NCBI GenBank assembly: GCA_946412245.1
Contig: CAMKGM010000003.1
Coordinates: forward strand, 20,823 to 84,822
DNA from: an uncultured Bacteroidales bacterium
GTDB lineage: Bacteria > Bacteroidota > Bacteroidia > Bacteroidales > Muribaculaceae
Reading direction: 5' to 3'
Length of the DNA stretch: 64,000 bases
Within the stretch, counting starts at the first letter, position 1, and each line of letters starts with the position of its first letter. This document shows, piece after piece, positions 23,648 to 31,719 of this stretch. The position numbers were made by a program, and so were the translations under genes. The notes beneath the pieces were generated by a model. The model ran no database searches. It was not told the DNA's origin and saw only the letters and a list, made by a program, of their open reading frames with translations.

Positions 23648-23810
23648 GCTCTGAGAGGCTCAAGGAATAGGCGTCTCAAAAGCGACTGCAAAAATACGGC
23701 AAAAGTTTGAAACCGCCAAGACCTTTGACGCTTTTTTGCTGTAACATGAAATTTTTCGTTAAAATTCAGAGTGGTTTTTACCTCTTTTTTACGTTTTGAG
23801 GGCCGAGGAC

Positions 23811-24575
23811 TTAATAGGTGCCGTAGAGCAAATCGACCACGCGGTCGTAGGCCTTTTGGCTATTGAACCCTTGCCGTTCAAGTATGAGGATGTTGTCCAT
23901 AACCTCGTCGAGATAACCAATTGAGCGGTAGGGCTTGTTGGTGCGCTTGTCGTAGATTTTCCAGTATTTGGTTCCCTTCAAATCTTTATGGAATTTCTTA
24001 ACGAGTTCAGAATCACTGGTCTGCACAGCCCAGCCCTCTTTCACAAAGTCTTTGCGTTTTTTCTCCAGGAACTCGCGCAAGTTTTGAGTATATTTGCCGT
24101 AGTCCTCCACCAATTCCTTGTATTTGATGATTTCCTTGGTTTCCATCTTGTCGAAGTGCGTTAGGGCTTCCACGCAGGCATCCTTGTTGTAGGGTTCGAG
24201 TAGCACATCCTTGATGTTCTGGTCAAACACCAGTTGGTCGCGTCGTTCGTAGGTCATTTCGCGGGCCTTGATGTAGTACTTAATATCCTTCTCATGGCCT
24301 TTTTTGAGTTTCTCAAGTGCCGAGATTTCTTTTTTGGCCTCTTTCACCAGTTGGTTCAGGCTATCGACGCGGGCTTCAATCACCTTGATGTTCTCCTTAA
24401 TCATGGCAATGGAGTCTTGTTTGTCTTTCATGATAGCCTCTTGGGCGGCAATCTCGTCGTCGAGGTCGGTCACATTATTAGTCTCCTTGACCATGGGGGT
24501 TACATCGATAGAATGCGCGGCCGGAGCGGTAAAGGCCAGTGACAGCAGTGCAATAGTGATTTTAAATATTTTCAT
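23811..24575 (-). CDS. Exported coiled-coil protein
   Basis: Unrecognised 254-residue protein. Signal peptide about residues 1-22 (ends PAAHS). Residues 38-105 are a heptad-rich coiled coil (DDEIAAQEAIMKDKQDSIAM, IKVIEARVDSLNQLVKEAKK), then a Lys/Tyr-rich helical half with DQLVFDQNIKDVLLEPYN and a C-terminal RVVDLLYGTY. Periplasmic by prediction, no enzyme motif. Monocistronic with its own promoter; a scaffold role is only a guess. Confidence 0.75.
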   Translation of the reverse strand: MKIFKITIALLSLAFTAPAAHSIDVTPMVKETNNVTDLDDEIAAQEAIMKDKQDSIAMIKENIKVIEARVDSLNQLVKEAKKEISALEKLKKGHEKDIKYYIKAREMTYERRDQLVFDQNIKDVLLEPYNKDACVEALTHFDKMETKEIIKYKELVEDYGKYTQNLREFLEKKRKDFVKEGWAVQTSDSELVKKFHKDLKGTKYWKIYDKRTNKPYRSIGYLDEVMDNILILERQGFNSQKAYDRVVDLLYGTY

Positions 24576-24607
24576 AATCGGTTAGGTGTTTCGTTATTAA
24601 TCATGCA

Positions 24608-24636
24608 CAAATATACAAGAAATTTTTGAAAACCAA
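24608..24636 (-). promoter_or_regulatory. Bacteroidota-type promoter of the coiled-coil gene
   Basis: Minus strand TTG (24636-24634), 18 bp spacer, TATATTTG (24615-24608), 33 bp before the ATG. Confidence 0.6.
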
Positions 24637-24854
24637 GCAGAATGGGGCAAATATCTGCATAATATGCTTTTTGTCTTTACTTTTTCTTAATATTTCTTGC
24701 TTGTCATCATCACAATGTGCTATATTTGCCAAATATAAAGTACTACTTTAGATTTGCCCAATGTGGCTGCAAGGTATTGGCTTTTAGTTTGTTACTGTTG
24801 GCGATTTTTGGGAGAGATGAGTCATTTCGAGGATGATTCTATCCTTTTTTATAC

Positions 24855-25709
24855 TTATATCATCAGTTCACCTTGTGCCACAATAGAGCAAGGGCCGCCC
24901 ACCTGAATGCCGCCGTCAGGCGTCAGACGCGTTTCTATGACAGAAGGATGCCCCATCGCCTCGCCTTGCATGAAGCGGCACTCCCCCGGGCAACTAACCA
25001 GTCCTTGCCTGAACAAGTAGTGGGTGAGGGCTCCACTTGCTGTGCCGGTGGCCGACTCCTCGGGCACTCCATAGAGAGGGCCAAAATTGCGCGCATGAGC
25101 TGTGAAGCCGTCATCGCTCAGCGCAAAGGCGTGCACGCCCGTCACACCCAGTTCGCTGCTAAAGTGGGCCAATGCGTCCATGTCGGGCCGCAGCACATGG
25201 AGCGCATCGAGGCTTGCCACGGGCATGATGATGTCGGGAAGACCCGTGCTGATGATTTCGATGGGCAGGGTAGGGCACTGCATCGTTTCATCTGCACCCA
25301 TTACACGGTGCAGGCGTTCGGCATCGACAGCGGTAGGCAGTAGGGTTGCGGGCGCCATTTGCATCATCACCTGCTTGCCAGCCGTCACTTGCAGGTCGCC
25401 TGCAAGTGTGTGGTTCAGGCATTGCTCTCCCTCGCTGACCAATCCCTGACTGAGCAGCACGCCAAAGGTGGCAATGGTGGCATGCCCGCACAGGTCCACC
25501 TCGCCGGCGGGTGTGAAATAGCGTGTTGTGAACTCGCCGGTATTTTGGCTCGGAATAACGAATGCCGTCTCGCTATAGCGAAGTTCGGCAGCGATGTGTT
25601 GCATCAGCTCATCGGCAGGAAATGGGGAACCCTGTTCGAGCACTGCAACTCCTGCGGTGTTGCCGCCGAACGGCCGGCTGCTGAATGCGTCTACGATAAA
25701 AAACTTCAT
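24855..25709 (-). CDS. PhzF-family isomerase-like protein
   Basis: 284 residues, two-domain diaminopimelate epimerase-like fold. Family start MKFFIVDAFSSRPFGGNTAGV, with the catalytic Glu in LRYSETAFVIP, DLCGHATIATFGVL in the first half and ESATGTASGALTHYL plus FMQGEAMGHPS in the second. PhzF itself acts in phenazine synthesis; no other phenazine gene is here, so the substrate is unknown. Stands alone, followed by a ~280 bp AT-rich spacer. Confidence 0.88.
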   Translation of the reverse strand: MKFFIVDAFSSRPFGGNTAGVAVLEQGSPFPADELMQHIAAELRYSETAFVIPSQNTGEFTTRYFTPAGEVDLCGHATIATFGVLLSQGLVSEGEQCLNHTLAGDLQVTAGKQVMMQMAPATLLPTAVDAERLHRVMGADETMQCPTLPIEIISTGLPDIIMPVASLDALHVLRPDMDALAHFSSELGVTGVHAFALSDDGFTAHARNFGPLYGVPEESATGTASGALTHYLFRQGLVSCPGECRFMQGEAMGHPSVIETRLTPDGGIQVGGPCSIVAQGELMI

Positions 25710-25820
25710 GACTGTAAATAAATTATTGACAGACTACAAATATAGTAAACATTCTTGATAAAAGGGCATTCGCAGTTACAATATATCGGACTTGACATGG
25801 TTATTATGTGACAAAAGAGG

Positions 25821-25848
25821 TGTTTTTCGCATTTTTTTTGTAAGTTTG
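25821..25848 (+). promoter_or_regulatory. Probable promoter of the C26 peptidase gene
   Basis: TAAGTTTG at 25841-25848 with a T-rich -33 region (no exact TTG). It makes the upstream ATG at 25792 unlikely and supports ATG 25879. Confidence 0.45.
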
Positions 25849-25878
25849 CATTCTCACACCGCAAAAACTCTTTTCAAT

Positions 25879-26928
25879 ATGAAACCAACGACATTTGCGC
25901 TCCGAATCCTCTTGTCTGCACTCATTTGCTGCATGGTGTTTGCCTCGCAGGCGCAGACGTGCAATGATACTCCTGTGCGCATAGGCATCGCTTGGGTGCC
26001 CAATACCAAGGCCTACGACCGCGTGGTCCGCTCCATCGAGGCGGCGGGTGGTGAGGCCGTCATTCTGCCCCAGATGCGCGCTGCGGCGCTCAAATACGAC
26101 GGCAGTCGCCTGTTGCCACAGTATGTCGACGAGAATGGAGTCCTGCTCCAGCAGTATGCCGACATGGTGAAAATCGATACCTATGCTGGCACTGGCGCTG
26201 ATACACTGATGAAAGACATTGACGCTGTCGTTTTCCTCGGCGGAGGCGACATCAGTCCCACGCTCTTTGCCAAGCCTCAACCCTGGCATGGAATAGAAGA
26301 AGACAACAACTGCAATGCCGAGCGCGACATTTCAGAGTATCTCACCATGTCTTACTGCCTCGACCACAACATCCCTCTGCTGGGGTTGTGCCGGGGTATG
26401 CAGATGCTTGCTGTGGTCTCGGGAGCGCCGCTCATTCAGGACCTCGGCCAGTATTTTGCCGCGCAGGGCAAGGATTACCACTACTTGCATCGTATGCAGC
26501 GTGATGAGCATGGCGAGCGGCACTATACTCCTCATGATGTGACGATGACCGATACCACGTCTATTCTCTGTCGTGTTGTGGGGCTTTCAAGATTTTCACT
26601 CTGTAAAGCTCCATTTGACCCCATCATTCGCAAAGTGCCCTCGTGGCACCATCAGGCATGTGGCGATGTGGCGGGCACACCGCTTAAAGTGACGGGCATC
26701 ACCCTCACCGACGGCATTCCGGTGATTGAAGCCATTGAGCGCACCGACAAACCCTTTGCCCTGGGTGTACAGTTCCACCCCGAGGAGGCCGTGCGCATGA
26801 ACCTCGACGGCGAGGCCGCTGCAAGCTTCATGCCGCTTGACGAGGGCCTCGCCTACTTCCGCACCCTCATCACTCAAGCCCGAAAAAATAATGATTCAAA
26901 AAAAGGAAATAACACTATTATACCTTAA
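25879..26928 (+). CDS. Exported class I glutamine amidotransferase-like peptidase (C26)
   Basis: About 349 residues, gamma-glutamyl-gamma-aminobutyrate hydrolase/PuuD type. Signal peptide MKPTTFALRILLSALICCMV to about residue 29 suggests an envelope location. Nucleophile elbow LLGLCRGMQMLAVVSG (Cys), and ALGVQFHPEEAVRM giving the His-Glu pair; FLGGGDISPTLF is the oxyanion strand. No amidotransferase acceptor domain follows. It probably cleaves a gamma-glutamyl bond in a peptide or folate. It ends 18 bp before nhaC, likely one operon. Confidence 0.85.
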   Translation: MKPTTFALRILLSALICCMVFASQAQTCNDTPVRIGIAWVPNTKAYDRVVRSIEAAGGEAVILPQMRAAALKYDGSRLLPQYVDENGVLLQQYADMVKIDTYAGTGADTLMKDIDAVVFLGGGDISPTLFAKPQPWHGIEEDNNCNAERDISEYLTMSYCLDHNIPLLGLCRGMQMLAVVSGAPLIQDLGQYFAAQGKDYHYLHRMQRDEHGERHYTPHDVTMTDTTSILCRVVGLSRFSLCKAPFDPIIRKVPSWHHQACGDVAGTPLKVTGITLTDGIPVIEAIERTDKPFALGVQFHPEEAVRMNLDGEAAASFMPLDEGLAYFRTLITQARKNNDSKKGNNTIIP

Positions 26929-26946
26929 TAATGAAAACATTCCATT

Positions 26947-28422
26947 ATGGACGAACATAAACTTCCACATCCGCTTATATCCTTCATTCCTGTACTTGTG
27001 CTTATCGCACTGCTTGTTGTCATTATTATGCTCTTTGGCAGTGATGCGCTCACCGGCGGGAGTCAGATTGCCTTGCTTATGGGTACGGCCGTGTGCATCC
27101 TCATTGCCATGACGGCCTATCGCGTTACTTGGAAAACATTTGAACGGCAAATGGAGAAGACCATGGGCGGCATCTTCATCACGTTGCTCATCTTGTTCAC
27201 GGTGGGTATGCTGGCGGGATCGTGGATGATTAGCGGTGTGGTACCCACGCTCATCTACTACGGTGTGCAGTTGCTCTCACCGCGGTTCTTCCTGGTGAGT
27301 GCTTGTGTGATTTGCTCAATAGTTTCGCTACTGTCGGGCAGTTCTTGGACCACCATCGCCACGCTGGGTGTCGCTCTGCTGGGTGTGGGCCATGCGCTGG
27401 GCATTGACGATGCTTGGACGGCGGGAGCCATCATCTCAGGTGCCTACTTTGGCGATAAGATGTCGCCATTGAGCGACACCACCATTCTTGCCTCGTCGAC
27501 CATGGGAGTCGACATTTTTGAGCACATTCGCTACATGATGCACACCACTGTGCCGGCATTGACCATTACGCTCATCATCTTCACCGTAGCCGGACTGGGG
27601 CATGGTAGCGGAGCCGAACTGCACATTGATCAGTACACCCACGGATTGGAAAAAACCTTCAACATCTCACTATGGACACTGCTGGTGCCACTGGTCACGG
27701 GCATCCTCATCGCTCGTCGTGTGCCATCGGTGATGGTGCTCTTTGTCTCGTCGGTACTCGCCGGAATTGTAGCGCTGATTCTTCAGCCTCACATCCTGTG
27801 CCGAATAGCCGACGATGCCACGCTCACCACAGCCGCAGCGCTCACTAAGGGGCTGGCTATCACTTACTACGGAGCAACGGCCGTTGACACGGGATTTGCT
27901 TCGCTCAACGACCTGGTTTCAACCGGTGGCATGGCGGGCATGCTCAACACCGTTTGGCTCATCATCTGCGCTATGTGCTTTGGTGCTGCCATGATGGCCA
28001 GTGGAATGATTCACAGCATTACTCGAGTGATTGTGCGATGGGTGCGCACTCGCTTCTCTATGGTATCGTCGACGGTGGCTACCGGCCTGTTTATGAACAT
28101 CGCTACCGGCGACCAGTTCATCAGCATCGTCCTCACCGGCAATATGTTTCGCGAGGTCTATGACAAGCAAGGCTATGAACAGCGGTTGCTGAGCCGCACT
28201 ACCGAAGACTCGGTCACCGTCACGTCGGTGCTTGTGCCGTGGAACACCTGCGGAATGACGCAAGCCACGGTCTTGGGCGTACCCACGCTCACCTATCTGC
28301 CTTACTGCTTCTTCAATCTTCTGTGTCCTGTGATGTCGCTCATCGTCGCCGCCATCGGCTGGCGCATCAAGCACAAGGACACCACTGACACCACCGCTGA
28401 ATCGTCCCAAGACGAAGCGTAA
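26947..28422 (+). CDS. nhaC: Na+/H+ antiporter, NhaC family
   Basis: 491 residues with about 11-12 hydrophobic helices. Family stretches: LLSGSSWTTIATLGVALLGV, ISGAYFGDKMSPLSDTTILA (the conserved DKMSPLSDTT), and GDQFISIVLTGNMFREVY. Exchanges sodium for protons across the inner membrane. The acidic soluble tail HKDTTDTTAESSQDEA is short. Follows the C26 gene closely; no regulatory site seen between them. Confidence 0.92.
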   Translation: MDEHKLPHPLISFIPVLVLIALLVVIIMLFGSDALTGGSQIALLMGTAVCILIAMTAYRVTWKTFERQMEKTMGGIFITLLILFTVGMLAGSWMISGVVPTLIYYGVQLLSPRFFLVSACVICSIVSLLSGSSWTTIATLGVALLGVGHALGIDDAWTAGAIISGAYFGDKMSPLSDTTILASSTMGVDIFEHIRYMMHTTVPALTITLIIFTVAGLGHGSGAELHIDQYTHGLEKTFNISLWTLLVPLVTGILIARRVPSVMVLFVSSVLAGIVALILQPHILCRIADDATLTTAAALTKGLAITYYGATAVDTGFASLNDLVSTGGMAGMLNTVWLIICAMCFGAAMMASGMIHSITRVIVRWVRTRFSMVSSTVATGLFMNIATGDQFISIVLTGNMFREVYDKQGYEQRLLSRTTEDSVTVTSVLVPWNTCGMTQATVLGVPTLTYLPYCFFNLLCPVMSLIVAAIGWRIKHKDTTDTTAESSQDEA

Positions 28423-28492
28423 AGATTTTCATGAATCCAAAATCAGACATCAATATATTTTGTGATGTACTTGTAAAGCTTGGTGCATTGTT

Positions 28493-28522
28493 TTGAAATG
28501 TCGCATTTTTTCAGTAAGTTTG
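28493..28522 (+). promoter_or_regulatory. Bacteroidota-type promoter of the MazG-like gene
   Basis: TTG at 28493-28495, 19 bp spacer, TAAGTTTG at 28515-28522. Confidence 0.6.
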
Positions 28523-28589
28523 CATTTTATATGGCTGTTCAATGGCTTTTAGCATGAACACCGGTGACTTATTATTCAGTATATTGACG

Positions 28590-28970
28590 ATGACGATACA
28601 GGAGGCACAGCAAAAAGTGGACGAGTGGATTCGCACCTACGGTGTGCGCTACTTCAACGAGTTGACCAATATGGCCATCCTCACCGAGGAGGTGGGAGAG
28701 GTGGCGCGCATCATTGCACGCCGCTACGGAGAACAATCGGCCAAGCCGAGCGATGCCGATAAAGACCTGGGCGACGAACTCGCCGACGTGTTGTGGGTGG
28801 TGATGTGTCTCGCCAACCAAACCGGTGTGGACCTGGAGCAGGCACTGGAGCGGAACTTCGCCAAGAAGACCGCACGCGACCACGACCGTCACCGACTGAA
28901 CCCCAAACTCACCTGTGAGCCCGACAAGACGCAGGTAAAAATGAAAAACAAATTACTAACTAAAAAATAA
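28590..28970 (+). CDS. MazG-like nucleotide pyrophosphohydrolase
   Basis: About 126 residues, all-alpha NTP pyrophosphatase. Metal-binding motif EEVGEVARIIARRYGE (EExxE) and second motif GDELADVLWVVMCLAN (ExxD), as in RS21-C6/MazG single-domain enzymes. It likely cleans up non-canonical nucleotides. Start at MTIQEAQQKVDEWIR; an ATG 48 bp upstream would add a poorly conserved hydrophobic leader. It ends 7 bp before deoC. Confidence 0.88.
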   Translation: MTIQEAQQKVDEWIRTYGVRYFNELTNMAILTEEVGEVARIIARRYGEQSAKPSDADKDLGDELADVLWVVMCLANQTGVDLEQALERNFAKKTARDHDRHRLNPKLTCEPDKTQVKMKNKLLTKK

Positions 28971-28977
28971 ATTCACT

Positions 28978-29895
28978 ATGGAACATCACGATCATCTGCA
29001 TTTAGATCCGCAGAACCGCTACCTCAAGACTATCCAGGACAGCAAGGTTAGCACCGACGACAACCTGATTGCTCAGCGAGTGCAGCAAATTCTTGACGAA
29101 CACTATGAGGAAAACTGCACCCCCGAGGTGTATAAGTTCCTGCTCAACTGCGTGGACCTCACCACACTGAGTTCGACCGACAGCGAGAAGAGCGTGGCAC
29201 AGTTTACTCAACGTGTGAACAAATTCTGGACCGACTATCCCGAAGACAAGAACGTAGCCGCCATTTGCGTCTACTCGAACTTTGCCGAGGTGGTGCGTGC
29301 CAACCTCGAAGTCAGCGATGTGAATATTGCTGTGTGCAGCGCTTGTTTCCCCTCGTCGCAGGCTCATATCGAGACCAAAGTGGCCGAGACCATGCTCGCT
29401 GTTCAGGATGGCGCCGACGAGGTCGATGTGGTGCTCAATCTGGGTTACTTCGTTGATGAGGCTTATGAGGAACTCTGTGACGAGATAGCTGAACTCAAGG
29501 CTACCATTGGCGACCGTCATCTCAAGGTCATTCTGGAAACGGGTGCCTTGAAGAGTGCCGAAAACATCAAGCGCGCCTCTATCCTGGCAATGTACAGCGG
29601 GGCCGACTTCATCAAGACGTCGACAGGCAAGATCTACCCCGGTGCCACCCTCGAGGCAGCCTACGTCATGTGCCAGTGCATCAAGGAGTATTTCGAGAAG
29701 AATAGCATCATGGTGGGATTCAAGGCATCGGGAGGCATCCGCACAACCGAAGACGCTGTGAAGTACTACACCATCGTGAAGGAAGTGCTGGGCGAACAGT
29801 GGCTGGTGAACGACTACTTCCGCATTGGTGCTAGTAGCCTGGCTAATGCCTTGTTCCAGTCATTCACAGGCAACACCGATGTGAAGCCGTTCTAA
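28978..29895 (+). CDS. deoC: Deoxyribose-phosphate aldolase
   Basis: TIM-barrel class I aldolase that splits 2-deoxyribose 5-phosphate; 305 residues, the longer form with an N-terminal helical extension. Schiff-base Lys in SGADFIKTSTGKIYPGA, second Lys in MVGFKASGGIRTTEDA, and the strand ADEVDVVLNLGY with its catalytic Asp. Probably in one transcript with the MazG-like gene ahead. Confidence 0.95.
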   Translation: MEHHDHLHLDPQNRYLKTIQDSKVSTDDNLIAQRVQQILDEHYEENCTPEVYKFLLNCVDLTTLSSTDSEKSVAQFTQRVNKFWTDYPEDKNVAAICVYSNFAEVVRANLEVSDVNIAVCSACFPSSQAHIETKVAETMLAVQDGADEVDVVLNLGYFVDEAYEELCDEIAELKATIGDRHLKVILETGALKSAENIKRASILAMYSGADFIKTSTGKIYPGATLEAAYVMCQCIKEYFEKNSIMVGFKASGGIRTTEDAVKYYTIVKEVLGEQWLVNDYFRIGASSLANALFQSFTGNTDVKPF

Positions 29896-29923
29896 TTGTC
29901 AGTTGTCAGTTGTCAGTTATCAG
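29896..29923 (+). repeat. Heptamer direct repeat before the Cys-motif gene
   Basis: TTGTCAG three times followed by TTATCAG, four perfect 7-bp steps, directly before an AAGGAG ribosome site (29926). Related TTATCAG/TTGTCAG words also occur at 17345-17372 upstream of the SPFH gene. Confidence 0.7.
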
Positions 29924-29933
29924 TAAGGAGATA

Positions 29934-30416
29934 ATGAAAGAGCAAAATATTGATATCGAAGCTCGCGCGAGCGCGGGCGAACAGTATTTTATGCAAGGCT
30001 ACAACTGCGCGCAGTCGGTTGTGGCTGCCTTTGCCGACCTTTTTCCCGAAGCAGACGTGGAGCAATTGCTCAAGGTGGCTGCCTCGTTTGGTGGAGGCAT
30101 GGGTCGGCTACGCATGACCTGTGGCGCCGTGACGGGTATGTTTATGCTAGCCGGGCTTGAGAACGGCAGCAGTACACCGGGCAACCAGGAGGCACGTGCC
30201 AGGAATTATGCCCTGGTGCAAGAGCTCGCCGCCGAGTTCAAGCAGGAGAACGATTCACTCATCTGCGAGCAACTGCTGGGCCTGCGTAGTGGGCAAATTG
30301 AGCCCCCACGCCCCAGCGAACGCACCGCCGAGTATTACCGTAGCCGTCCCTGTCCCAAACTCGTGGCCTGCGCCTGCCGCATCTTCGCTCGCCACCTTGC
30401 TAACAAGCAACAATAA
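29934..30416 (+). CDS. C_GCAxxG_C_C family protein
   Basis: 160 residues of the small family named after its Cys pattern. Seen here: YNCAQSVVAAFADLF, TCGAVTGMFM (the GCAxxG element), then LICEQLLG, CPKLVACACRIF. The Cys layout suggests a metal or redox cofactor, but the role is unknown. A rare strong ribosome site AAGGAG, 5 bp before ATG 29934, decides this start over the frame's earlier codon at 29910. Confidence 0.85.
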   Translation: MKEQNIDIEARASAGEQYFMQGYNCAQSVVAAFADLFPEADVEQLLKVAASFGGGMGRLRMTCGAVTGMFMLAGLENGSSTPGNQEARARNYALVQELAAEFKQENDSLICEQLLGLRSGQIEPPRPSERTAEYYRSRPCPKLVACACRIFARHLANKQQ

Positions 30417-30487
30417 ATTACTGGTTTATCTGAATCTTGGTGGATATCGGTTAACAGGCTGAGGTATATAAAAATATAATAGGAATA

Positions 30488-30679
30488 AAAATGAAGGCTT
30501 TCCGCCGTTAGAGGAGAGCCTTCATTTGTCGCTTAGCCTTCAAGTTCACATTCCCATGCTTGCTGTCGAGCGTGCGCGACGTAGGGAAATTTAGACTAAA
30601 TGATTTATTAATGTATAGGGGGAGCGCATGAACTACTCGCTCAGCGGATTTCCCCGAAGTATATTCCTAAAAGGATTGT
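30488..30679 (-). ncRNA. Candidate small RNA of about 190 nt (6S-sized)
   Basis: A minus-strand promoter (30685-30714) faces a terminator hairpin ATGAAGGCT...AGCCTTCAT with T-run (30525-30491, ending in TTTTTATT) and no reading frame lies between. The transcript can fold: GGGGAAAT (about 30650) with ATTTCCC (about 30580), enclosing GAGCG/CGCTC and an AT-rich hairpin around 30595-30615. Length and rod-like layout fit 6S RNA; the SRP RNA core motif is absent and the length is too short for tmRNA or RNase P RNA. The transcription unit is well supported, the identity is not. Confidence 0.65.
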
Positions 30680-30684
30680 CAGTG

Positions 30685-30714
30685 CAAATATAATAAAAGT
30701 TCTTTTAGCACCAA
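30685..30714 (-). promoter_or_regulatory. Bacteroidota-type promoter of the small RNA
   Basis: Minus strand TTG (30714-30712), 19 bp spacer, TATATTTG (30692-30685), no downstream coding frame. Confidence 0.75.
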
Positions 30715-30784
30715 TTGAAATGCGGAGAAAAAATGTCGGATTTTCTTTTTTTTACCATTTTTATGAAAATTAGTGGCAAAAACG

Positions 30785-30815
30785 TTGAAAATTAGAGAGA
30801 ATGTTTATACCTTTG
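30785..30815 (+). promoter_or_regulatory. Bacteroidota-type promoter of the yceD-rpmF unit
   Basis: TTG at 30785-30787, 20 bp spacer, TACCTTTG at 30808-30815, about 30 bp before ATG 30846. Confidence 0.75.
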
Positions 30816-30845
30816 TGCCGATTTTAACGTTAAAAAGCATTGAAA

Positions 30846-31400
30846 ATGGCCTCTTACAAGTTGCCACTTAAGAGTTTATCGCTTGGAATTCAGCAGTTTA
30901 GCTATCACTTAGGTGATACTGAATTTGCGATTGAAGAGCCGAGCGATGTGAAGCGCGCCGATGTGGCTGTGACACTTGAGGTGGAGCGCAAGAGCGAAGA
31001 CATTTTTGTGCTGCGGTTTGACTTTAACGGTAGCATCACGATTACTTGTGACCGTTGTCTTGATGACATGGACCTGCCGGTGGAGACGGACTATGAGATT
31101 AGCGTTAAGATGGGCGATGCGTACGACGACAGCCGCGACAACGTGCTGGTTGTGCCGTCGCACTGGCGAGAGCTGGACTTGTTGCCGCTAATGCGCGACA
31201 CGGTGTTGCTCACCATTCCCATCAAGCACGTACACGCCGATGGCGAGTGTAACGAGGCGATGATGGAGAAACTGAGCGAGATGCGTGCCGACCTTGACGA
31301 CGACGAGGCCGTTGCCGCCACCGATGAGAGTGAGAAAACATTTACTCTTGGCGATGACCCCCGATGGGCAGCGCTCAAGAAACTTAATGATAACAACTAA
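30846..31400 (+). CDS. yceD: YceD/DUF177 family protein
   Basis: About 184 residues, DUF177 family, linked in other bacteria to 23S rRNA handling and always beside rpmF. It has the Cys pair ITCDRCLDDMDLPVET near residue 65, an acidic tail (MRADLDDDEAVAATDESE) and the family ending DPRWAALKKLND. Start MASYKLPLKSL is used; ATG 30840 adds two codons. rpmF follows after 14 bp. Confidence 0.9.
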   Translation: MASYKLPLKSLSLGIQQFSYHLGDTEFAIEEPSDVKRADVAVTLEVERKSEDIFVLRFDFNGSITITCDRCLDDMDLPVETDYEISVKMGDAYDDSRDNVLVVPSHWRELDLLPLMRDTVLLTIPIKHVHADGECNEAMMEKLSEMRADLDDDEAVAATDESEKTFTLGDDPRWAALKKLNDNN

Positions 31401-31414
31401 ATAATAATAAGAAA

Positions 31415-31600
31415 ATGGCACATCCTAAACGTAGACAATCAAAGACTCGCACAGCCAAGAGAAGAACTCATGACGTGGCTGTAGCCCCCACAATCGCATT
31501 ATGCCCCAACTGCGGCGCATGGCATGTTTATCACACCGTATGCCCTGAGTGCGGCTATTATCGCGGCAAGAACGTGATGGGCGAAGAAAAGGCAGTGTAA
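31415..31600 (+). CDS. rpmF: 50S ribosomal protein L32
   Basis: 61 residues. Basic N-terminus MAHPKRRQSKTRTAKRRTHD and a zinc ribbon CPNCGAWHVYHTVCPECGYY. The four Cys are all kept, so this is the zinc-binding form. Co-transcribed with yceD; a terminator follows before fabH. Confidence 0.97.
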   Translation: MAHPKRRQSKTRTAKRRTHDVAVAPTIALCPNCGAWHVYHTVCPECGYYRGKNVMGEEKAV

Positions 31601-31641
31601 ATTAAGCAAGCCCAACTCTCACACATCATGTGAATGAACCC

Positions 31642-31691
31642 ATATCCCATTGCGCATGCGAGCAGGGCTCTCATCGTGTGGGATATTTTTA
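31642..31691 (+). terminator. Rho-independent terminator after rpmF
   Basis: ATATCCCA and TGGGATAT arms around a 29-nt loop, then TTTTTATT. May act partially, since fabH starts 30 bp on and is commonly read with rpmF. Confidence 0.7.
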
Positions 31692-31719
31692 TTAATTTTT
31701 GCTATAAGTTTCGTTGAAT

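Noticed and set aside
30488..30679. SRP RNA, tmRNA or RNase P RNA
   Set aside because: The conserved SRP tetraloop region, a tRNA-like end with tag frame, and the RNase P core are all absent; the length also disagrees.
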